Origin: DATGHS01 sp035307785 | GTDB lineage: Bacteria; Planctomycetota; Planctomycetia; Gemmatales; Gemmataceae | NCBI GenBank assembly: GCA_035307785.1 | Contig: DATGHS010000480.1 | Coordinates: 1 to 8,879 of the forward strand | DNA: 8,879 nt | Direction: 5' to 3' | Shown: one piece after another, positions 1 to 5,216 of the stretch | Layout of the letters: each line of letters starts with the position of its first letter | How positions within the stretch are numbered: position 1 is the first letter of the stretch | Notes under the pieces: generated by a model | Database searches by the model: none | Seen by the model: only the letters and a program-made list of their open reading frames with translations | Told to the model about the DNA's origin: nothing | Translations under genes and position numbers: made by a program

Positions 1-327
1 CGCATCGCCTTCGCCAGCCATCGCAGCGGCAACCTGGAAATCTGGTTGATGAATGCCGACGGCGGCGACTTGAAGAGGCTCACCGACCATCCGGCCGCCG
101 ACTTTTGGCCTGCCTGGTCGCCGGATGGCAAGACGATTGCCTTCACCTCGAATCGCGATGGAAACTACGAAATCTATTTGATTAACGCCGACGGCAGCAA
201 TCCACGAAACATCACGAATCAACCGGCCCAGGACAATTTCGCAACGTGGTCGCCGGATGGAAAGAGATTGGCCTTCATTTCCACGCGTGATGGCGGATCG
301 GATATTTACGCAATGGATGTGAAATAA
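1..327 (+). CDS. TolB-like beta-propeller protein, C-terminal part (5' end outside window)
   Basis: The reading frame is open from base 1 and ends at TAA 325-327, giving the last 108 residues of a longer protein. Two complete and one partial PD40/WD40-like repeats of about 42 residues are visible. Each has the pattern IAF-S-R-G--EIY-MNADG--LT, followed by a W-SPDGK turn (SPDGK occurs twice). These are the blades of TolB-type beta-propellers, which usually act in the periplasm or at the surface as protein-binding scaffolds. In planctomycetes such blades also occur in peptidases, kinases and surface proteins, so Tol-Pal function should not be assumed. The last blade ends at the stop codon with no further domain, so the propeller is the C-terminus. 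Signal peptide and any N-terminal domain are out of view. The gene converges on the SGNH hydrolase gene across a long palindrome. Family assignment is firm; exact function is unknown. Confidence 0.9.
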   Translation, partial: RIAFASHRSGNLEIWLMNADGGDLKRLTDHPAADFWPAWSPDGKTIAFTSNRDGNYEIYLINADGSNPRNITNQPAQDNFATWSPDGKRLAFISTRDGGSDIYAMDVK

Positions 328-338
328 GAAAACTTTTG

Positions 339-408
339 AACCACAGAGACACAGAGAGCACAGAGAAGACAAAAAATTCTTCTTTGTGCTCTCCGTGTCT
401 CTGTGGTT
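339..408. terminator. Long near-perfect palindrome between convergent genes (CACAGAGA-type repeat), likely bidirectional terminator
   Basis: The left arm 339-369 (starts AACCACAGAGACAC) is the reverse complement of the right arm 378-408 over 31 positions, with one A-C mismatch and one G-U wobble. The loop is 8 nt (370-377) and A-rich. It begins 12 nt after the TAA of the propeller gene and ends 10 nt before the stop of the hydrolase gene on the other strand, so it can fold in both transcripts. There is no long U-tract after either arm, so termination is inferred from position and stem strength. The purine-rich CACAGAGA arms resemble a repeat I recall from intergenic spaces of planctomycetes and related bacteria. 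It may therefore be a dispersed repeat in a terminator position. Confidence 0.7.
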
Positions 409-418
409 TAAATCCTTG

Positions 419-1144
419 TCACTTCAGCATCTCTTCCAGCTTTGGCGTGATGGCGTCGGCCCAAATCTCATAGCCTTTCGGCGACAGGTGCAGCAGGTCG
501 GGCATGATCTCGCGCGACAGGCCGCCGTCTTCCGTCAGGAACTTCGAACCAATGTCCATGTACACGATGTTCTTGCCGTCGTCCATTTTCTTGATGATGT
601 CGTTGATCTGCTTGATCTTCGGGTTCAGGCTCGCAGCGGGAGCGACCTTTTCTTCTTTCGGGGCGCTCGCTCGTGGGAAGACGCCGAGCAACAGCACCTT
701 GATATTCTTGTGACGCAGCGTGCTCACAATCGCGCCTACTCCCTCGGCAATTTGCTCGGGTGAATTCGAGCCCACATTATTGGTACCGATCATGAGGACC
801 GCGACCTTGGGCGAAATGCCTTCCAGTTCCTTGCCCTCGGTGATGCGCCACAAGACATGTTCGGTGCGGTCGCCGCCGATGCCGAAGTTCGCGGCCTTCA
901 GCTTTTCGAATTTGTCGGCCCAGACCTTTTTGCCGGCCCCTTCCCAGCCATGTGTGATTGAGTCGCCGAGGAAAACAACGTCGACGTCGCCCTTTTTGGC
1001 TCGCGCCACAAACGATTCATGCCGCGCTACCCAACCTTTGTCTTTGCGATCCACGGGTGTGGTGCAGGGATTTTTCTTATCCTCGGCAAAACCAACCGCG
1101 GCAACGCATACGAAAATGCTCACACCAACCAACAATCGCTTCAT
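419..1144 (-). CDS. Secreted SGNH/GDSL hydrolase, PAF-acetylhydrolase Ib alpha-like
   Basis: A 241-residue esterase/lipase-type hydrolase, probably exported. Residues 1-20 (MKRLLVGVSIFVCVAAVGFA) form a classic signal peptide with cleavage likely after GFA. All SGNH blocks are present: block I GDSITHG with nucleophile Ser62; block II NFGIGGD (86-92); block III GTNN (120-123, Asn122); block V DLLHLS with Asp216 and His219. The stretch NFGIGGD--EHVLWR followed by GTNN closely matches the PAF-acetylhydrolase Ib alpha/sialate-O-acetylesterase-like branch, so the substrate is probably an O-acyl or O-acetyl ester on a glycan or lipid. The start at 1144 is chosen because GAGGAG lies 7 nt upstream and the signal peptide begins there. 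Upstream in-frame starts to 1255 would bury the signal peptide. It is divergent from the AAA ATPase gene and convergent with the propeller gene. Planctomycetes use many such hydrolases for polysaccharide de-esterification, but no sulfatase or glycosidase is adjacent. The true substrate is unknown. Confidence 0.9.
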   Translation of the reverse strand: MKRLLVGVSIFVCVAAVGFAEDKKNPCTTPVDRKDKGWVARHESFVARAKKGDVDVVFLGDSITHGWEGAGKKVWADKFEKLKAANFGIGGDRTEHVLWRITEGKELEGISPKVAVLMIGTNNVGSNSPEQIAEGVGAIVSTLRHKNIKVLLLGVFPRASAPKEEKVAPAASLNPKIKQINDIIKKMDDGKNIVYMDIGSKFLTEDGGLSREIMPDLLHLSPKGYEIWADAITPKLEEMLK

Positions 1145-1369
1145 GATGCAGCTCCTCGAAGAAGATGGGAAACGGTGGGTGGGACGGTCATGGCGCTGCA
1201 AGAGCGCCTGCCCACAAGATGCGAATCGGAGTACAATTCGGCAAGTGGCGTCCACACGGCGGCAGATCCAGATTCGTTTTTTCCCAGCGGCGCGAACCCG
1301 TTCGCACTAGGCAGTGTCTTCTCCCCATTCCTTTTTTTTTCTTGCGGGCTTAATGCCCACCCTAAGAAC
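1145..1369. other. Divergent intergenic region between hydrolase and AAA ATPase genes
   Basis: A 225-nt spacer carrying the 5' control regions of both flanking genes. The only clear signal on the minus strand is GAGGAG before the hydrolase start. On the plus strand there is a run of nine T (1332-1340), then a small dyad GGGC-TTAAT-GCCC (1346-1358) inside a stretch whose complement reads GTGGGCATTAAGCCCGC. That resembles a fragment of a GTGGGCA-type intergenic repeat I associate with planctomycetes (from memory, not checked). No confident -35/-10 pair was found for either gene. Open frames running through here are extensions of the two genes with no start signals of their own. Confidence 0.5.
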
Positions 1370-2899
1370 ATGATGCCATTGTCTCCCACGCAACAACAGG
1401 CTGCGCAAGCATTGGAAGACCTGTTGCCCTTGAGCCACGTGTTCGTCGTCCGGGGCGACACGGGCATGGGCAAGTCCACAATTCTTCGCCATTTGCATGA
1501 GCGGCTCGGCGGCGCGTTCCTAACCACGCGCGAGTTTCTGCCGGTGCTGCGCGGCCGCCATCCGCTCGCCCTCGAGGAGACCTTTGAAGAATGGGTGCTG
1601 CAAGCGCTGGAAAAGCACACGCACGTTTTTGTCGATGATCTTCATCTGCTGACCAACGTCGCGGGCGGATGCGGCGCCTACCCGCGGCCTGGTCTTTTCG
1701 ACATCCCTCTCTCTACCATGGCCGGGTTTGCGGAAGATCACAGGCGCAAGCTCGTTTTCGCGCTCGACGGTCAAACCCCGGCGCCGCTAGATCAGCCAGG
1801 CTATAGCACCTCCATTTTCGAATTTACGCCCGACGACTACGCATTCCTTTGCCAGCGCTATCTGGGCGACGAATTGGCGGCTCGGCTCGACTATGCCAAG
1901 ATTCATCGCTTCGCCACCCATCTGAACGCCCATCAGCTCAAAGGCGTGAGCCTCTGCGTTCGCCGCGATCCGCAGCTTGATACCGAGCGGTTCATTGAGT
2001 ATCTGCGCACCCATCATTTGGCCAGCAACGTCGATCTGCAGGAAGTGCAGCCGGTAAAGTTGTCCGAACTGCACGGCGTGGCTGACGTGGTCGAGAGTTT
2101 AGAAGCCAATATCATCTTGCCGCTCGAAAACGATGCACTGGCTGCCGAGCTTGGCCTGAAGCCGAAGCGCGGCGTGCTACTGCTCGGTCCCCCTGGCACC
2201 GGCAAAACAACCGTGGGACGCGCGCTCGCCCATCGCCTGAAGAGCAAGTTCTTTCTCTTGGACGGTACCTGCATCTCCGGCACCGACAGCTTTTACCGCA
2301 GTGTCCATTGGCTATTCCACCAGGCAACTGCCAATGCTCCCTCCGTCTTATTCATTGACGATAGCGATGTGATTTTCGAAGGCGGCGAAGAGATGGGGTT
2401 GTACCGCTACCTTCTCACGATGCTGGATGGTTTGGAAAGCAATAGCGCCAGCCGGGTGTGCGTGATGATGACGGCAATGCAAGTTAGCAATTTGCCGCCG
2501 GCTTTGCTGCGGTCGGGGCGCATCGAGCTTTGGTTGGAAATGAAACTGCCAGACGCGGCGGCCCGCGCCGCGATTCTCAAGCAGCATCTGCAGCCGGCAT
2601 CGCCGCTCCTGGCGGCGCTCGATCTTGGCAGCGTGGTCGAGGTCACCGACGGCTTCACGGGGGCCGATCTCAAGCGCCTTGCGGAAGACGGCAAGCTTCT
2701 TCTGGCCCACGACCTGGCTCGCAAGCGCCCGCCATTGCCGCCCACCGAGTATTTCTTGCAAGCGGTGGCGAACCTGAAAGTGAACAAGCATCGCTATGCC
2801 GAGGCAGAGGCACGAGCCTTCAGCAAACGCCCGGAGCGGCCGGTGTACTTCAGCGCCGTAGGTGGCGACGGAAATGGAGAATCACACGTTGCAACCTGA
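1370..2899 (+). CDS. Tandem P-loop ATPase with C-terminal classical AAA module
   Basis: A 509-residue cytoplasmic protein with no signal peptide or membrane segment. Domain 1 (about 1-215) is a P-loop module: Walker A GDTGMGKST (29-37) and Walker B HVFVDD (85-90). Domain 2 (about 228-475) is a classical AAA module of the p97/FtsH/Vps4 type, with the usual lead-in LHGVADVVESLEANIILPL, Walker A GPPGTGKT (273-280), Walker B VLFIDD (326-331), the arginine-finger region ALLRSGRIE (378-386) and sensor-2 TGADLKRL (430-437). Oddities in domain 2: the second Walker B acid is Asp331 not Glu, the sensor-1 Asn position is Met370, and the aromatic pore loop before the helix LFHQA is shortened and absent. 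The last ~30 residues look disordered. The start is the first of two adjacent ATGs (1370, 1373). SD is weak, and the frame is open back to 1019 but overlaps the hydrolase there. No neighbour suggests a partner. AAA identity is firm; role unknown, with a scaffold, regulatory or remodelling ATPase possible. Confidence 0.85.
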   Translation: MMPLSPTQQQAAQALEDLLPLSHVFVVRGDTGMGKSTILRHLHERLGGAFLTTREFLPVLRGRHPLALEETFEEWVLQALEKHTHVFVDDLHLLTNVAGGCGAYPRPGLFDIPLSTMAGFAEDHRRKLVFALDGQTPAPLDQPGYSTSIFEFTPDDYAFLCQRYLGDELAARLDYAKIHRFATHLNAHQLKGVSLCVRRDPQLDTERFIEYLRTHHLASNVDLQEVQPVKLSELHGVADVVESLEANIILPLENDALAAELGLKPKRGVLLLGPPGTGKTTVGRALAHRLKSKFFLLDGTCISGTDSFYRSVHWLFHQATANAPSVLFIDDSDVIFEGGEEMGLYRYLLTMLDGLESNSASRVCVMMTAMQVSNLPPALLRSGRIELWLEMKLPDAAARAAILKQHLQPASPLLAALDLGSVVEVTDGFTGADLKRLAEDGKLLLAHDLARKRPPLPPTEYFLQAVANLKVNKHRYAEAEARAFSKRPERPVYFSAVGGDGNGESHVAT

Positions 2900-2928
2900 A
2901 GGCCCAGGGACTTCCGTCCCTGGGCTTT
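2899..2928. terminator. Perfect hairpin between convergent AAA ATPase and nadE genes
   Basis: GCCCAGGGAC (2902-2911) and GTCCCTGGGC (2916-2925) form a perfect 10-bp stem with loop TTCC. It extends by a G-U and two A-T pairs to 2899/2928. The stem starts at the stop codon of the ATPase gene, and its outer edge lies 7 nt beyond the stop of nadE on the other strand. It therefore probably ends both transcripts. Only a short TTT follows on the plus strand and no U-run on the minus strand, so it is a weak intrinsic terminator by the textbook rule, or a barrier to 3' exonucleases. The stem sequence could be a dispersed repeat. Confidence 0.6.
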
Positions 2929-2935
2929 CGTCAGA

Positions 2936-4978
2936 TCACTCCTTTGACAGCCGCTCCAACCACAGTTTCGCCTGCGCGTCGCTCGGCATGCGCCAGTCGC
3001 CGCGGGGCGAAAGGCTGATCGAGCCGACCTTCGGTCCATCCGGCAGGCAAGAGCGCTTGAATTGATTGGCGAAGAAGCGTGTCAGGAAGACGCGCAGCCA
3101 TTGGCGAATTTCCACGGGCGTGTAGTTGCGGGCGAATTTGGCTTGCTCGGCCAGGTAAAGGATCTTCTCCGGCGACGCGCCGAAGCGAAGGAAATGGAAG
3201 AGGAAGAAATCATGCAGTTCATAGGGCCCAATTGTGGACTCGGTTGATTGCGTCGATTGGCCGTCGTCGCCCGTGGGCAACAATTCCGGCGAAATGGTGG
3301 TGGCCGCAATGTCGAGCAGGGTGTGCTGGGCCTCGCCCTCGAATTCATTCTCCGCCGCCCATTTCACCAAGAATCGCACCAGCGTCTTTGGAATGCTCAC
3401 GTTCGGGTTGTACATGCTCATGTGGTCGGCATTGTAGGTGCACCAACCAAGAGCAAGTTCTGAAACATCGCCGGTGCCGATTACGAAGCCGGCATTCATC
3501 AAGATGCTGGTCCGCATCCGGGCCTGCACATTTTCGAAGACCACATCCTGGCATGACTCTGGTTTCAGGTCGCGGAATCTGCGCGTGAGTTGCTCGACGT
3601 CGAGCCCGGTCAAGTCCATACCGAACGGCTTATGCTTGAGCGCCTTCATCTCTTCCAGACACAGCGCGCGAATGTCGGCCTCGATAGCCGTGACACCGAG
3701 ATGTCGCATCAGAGCGCGGGCGTTCTGGAGTGTGCGTGAAGTCGTTCCAAAGCCTGGCATCGTGAAGGCTTTGATCTTACTGTGCGGTTCGCTCAGCGCG
3801 TCAAAAGCGCGACAAGCGACGACCAGGGCCAGCGTGGAATCCAGCCCGCCGGAAATACCGATCGACACGGCCGGCTTGCCGATGTGTTCCAGCCGCTTGG
3901 CCAGGCCGCCCATTTGCGAGTGAAATATCTCCTCGCACCGCTCGCGCAACTGTTCGTGGCCGGCTGGAACAAATGGGTGGGCTTCCACCGTTCGGCGCAA
4001 CTTGCGGCCACTGCTGGCACCACTTGGCGGCTGGAAACCCAGCTTGCCGGAGGTCGCGCCCGACACAAAGCTGATGCGATTCCACTCGCGCTTGGCACCG
4101 GGAAATTGCTGCACGTCCGAAAAAGAACCGGTGCGCAGGCGGTCGATCTTTAGCCGGTCGAGATCGATATCGGAAACCAGCATTTGCTCGTCGCGCTCAA
4201 AGCGGCGCGTTTCGGCCAGAATGCTGCCATCCTCGGCAATGATGCAGTGCCCGCCGAAGACGAGGTCCGTGGTCGATTCATCGATGCCGGAAGAGGCGTA
4301 GACGTAACCCGCCAGGCAGCGGCCGGACTGGTTGGCCACCAGTTGCCGGCGGTATGCCGCCTTGCCGATGATGTCGTTGCTGGCGGAAAGATTCAGCAGG
4401 ATCGTGGCGCCGCCGAGCGCCTGGTAGCAACTCGGCGGAATCGGCACCCAGACGTCTTCGCAGAGTTCAACCCCAATGGTCAGCCCCGGGGCATCGCTGG
4501 CCTCGAACAGCAGATCGCTTCCAAACGGAATGGCGTTATTGTCGATGCGCAACTGCTTGCCACGCGCGCCGGATGCCGGAGCGAACCAACGGTCTTCGTA
4601 GAACTCCTTGTAGTTCGGCAAGTATGACTTCGGCACGATGCCAAGGATTTTGCCGCGATGCAATACCGCCGCGCAGTTGAAGAGTTGATCGTCGTGCAGC
4701 ATGGGCAAGCCGACTACCAGTAGTCCAGAAAACTGGTTTGCGCTGGCCTTCGTCAGTCGCGCCAGCGCCGCCAGGGACCCTTGTTGCAGGACCGTCTGGT
4801 GAAACAGATCAGCACACGTGTAGCCAGTGATGCACAGCTCGGGAAACAGCAGGATGCCGACCTGCTCACTCTCCGCGCGCTGCATCAGACCGATGATGCG
4901 GTCGGTGTTGAAGTCGCAGTCGGCCACGCGCAGTCGCGGCACTGCCGCCGCCACCCGCACAAACCCATAATGAAGCAT
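2936..4978 (-). CDS. nadE: Glutamine-dependent NAD+ synthetase
   Basis: Catalyses the last step of NAD+ synthesis in the cytoplasm: deamido-NAD+ + ATP + glutamine gives NAD+ + AMP + PPi + glutamate (EC 6.3.5.1). It has 680 residues, the size of the long two-domain form (the Mycobacterium tuberculosis enzyme is about 679). The N-terminal nitrilase-type glutaminase (about 1-280) has the triad Glu47 (FPELCITGYTC), Lys117 (VPKSYLPNY) and Cys173 (ELCEDVW). The C-terminal synthetase (about 340-640) has the adenylating P-loop SGGLDS (376-381), then GTGDVSELALGW (501-512) and GPYELHDFF (584-592). All key residues are intact, so it should be active and use glutamine rather than free ammonia. The start ATG at 4976-4978 gives the usual N-terminus (HYGFVRVAAAVPRLRVAD). 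The SD upstream is weak (GCAGAG about 10 nt away). It is transcribed alone or downstream of the radical SAM gene across 238 nt that contain a strong hairpin, so its own promoter is likely. Function is very secure. Confidence 0.97.
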   Translation of the reverse strand: MLHYGFVRVAAAVPRLRVADCDFNTDRIIGLMQRAESEQVGILLFPELCITGYTCADLFHQTVLQQGSLAALARLTKASANQFSGLLVVGLPMLHDDQLFNCAAVLHRGKILGIVPKSYLPNYKEFYEDRWFAPASGARGKQLRIDNNAIPFGSDLLFEASDAPGLTIGVELCEDVWVPIPPSCYQALGGATILLNLSASNDIIGKAAYRRQLVANQSGRCLAGYVYASSGIDESTTDLVFGGHCIIAEDGSILAETRRFERDEQMLVSDIDLDRLKIDRLRTGSFSDVQQFPGAKREWNRISFVSGATSGKLGFQPPSGASSGRKLRRTVEAHPFVPAGHEQLRERCEEIFHSQMGGLAKRLEHIGKPAVSIGISGGLDSTLALVVACRAFDALSEPHSKIKAFTMPGFGTTSRTLQNARALMRHLGVTAIEADIRALCLEEMKALKHKPFGMDLTGLDVEQLTRRFRDLKPESCQDVVFENVQARMRTSILMNAGFVIGTGDVSELALGWCTYNADHMSMYNPNVSIPKTLVRFLVKWAAENEFEGEAQHTLLDIAATTISPELLPTGDDGQSTQSTESTIGPYELHDFFLFHFLRFGASPEKILYLAEQAKFARNYTPVEIRQWLRVFLTRFFANQFKRSCLPDGPKVGSISLSPRGDWRMPSDAQAKLWLERLSKE

Positions 4979-5047
4979 GGAGTAGTCTCTGCAAGCCGAT
5001 CTGGGCAGATTCAGATTTCAGTCTAATGATTTCCTCCCGCCATTGCT

Positions 5048-5071
5048 ATTCTACGCCAGCAAAACGCTGGC
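5048..5071 (-). promoter_or_regulatory. Candidate nadE -10 element with adjoining dyad
   Basis: On the minus strand TAGAAT (5048-5053) matches the sigma-70 -10 consensus at 5 of 6 bases and would give a leader of about 60 nt to the nadE start. No good -35 is found 16-18 nt upstream. Instead, a perfect dyad GCCAGC-AAAAC-GCTGGC (5055-5071) sits immediately upstream of the -10, where an activator or repressor could bind. An alternative pairing CAAAAC (5060-5065) with GTTTTG (5082-5087) competes with it. This is a weak promoter call resting on one hexamer. Confidence 0.25.
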
Positions 5072-5088
5072 CGCGAAGCTGGTTTTGT

Positions 5089-5142
5089 GTAGGTCAGGCT
5101 TTCCAGACTGTCCTACCGTTGGCCGGGCAGGCTGGAAAGCCT
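5089..5142. repeat. Intergenic repeat remnant with inverted AGGCTTTCCAG halves
   Basis: AGGCTTTCCAGACTG (5096-5110) and the inverted copy CAGGCTGGAAAGCCT (5128-5142) match at 14 of 15 positions across a 17-nt spacer. The left copy is itself a small hairpin: GTAGG-T-CAG (5089-5097) pairs with CTG-T-CCTAC (5108-5116) around a 10-nt loop. The motif GTAGGTCAGGCTTTCCAG resembles a repeat I recall as common between planctomycete genes. Here it appears as one partial palindrome plus an inverted half copy. It lies in the 3' flank of the radical SAM gene and the far 5' flank of nadE. Confidence 0.5.
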
Positions 5143-5159
5143 CAGCAGCTCCAAAATGA

Positions 5160-5189
5160 ACATGGCCGGCGCTGTCGCGCCGGCCATGT
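5160..5189 (-). terminator. Perfect 13-bp hairpin downstream of the radical SAM gene
   Basis: ACATGGCCGGCGC (5160-5172) is the exact reverse complement of 5177-5189, with a 4-nt loop TGTC. It lies 27 nt beyond the stop of the radical SAM gene on the minus strand. This very GC-rich stem should be stable and probably ends that transcript, insulating nadE. On the minus strand the stem is followed by TTCATTTT, a broken U-tract, which modestly supports intrinsic termination. It could also be a dispersed palindromic repeat. Confidence 0.6.
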
Positions 5190-5216
5190 CTTGCGAATCT
5201 GCTTTTAGCAAAAACA

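Noticed and set aside
1145..1255. Upstream extension of the hydrolase to a start at 1255
   Set aside because: It would place 37 residues before a clear signal peptide, and the ribosome site GAGGAG is correctly spaced only for the ATG at 1144.
1019..1369. N-terminal extension of the AAA ATPase gene back to 1019
   Set aside because: The first 126 nt overlap the hydrolase gene antisense, the peptide is low-complexity and unlike any domain, and the ATPase reads naturally from the ATG pair at 1370/1373.
2348..2791. Antisense frames within the AAA ATPase gene
   Set aside because: Shadows of a strongly supported coding frame with conserved catalytic motifs.
5089..5142. Possible CRISPR array or insertion-sequence end
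   Set aside because: There is only one direct motif with one inverted half copy, no regular spacer, no transposase and no target-site duplication.
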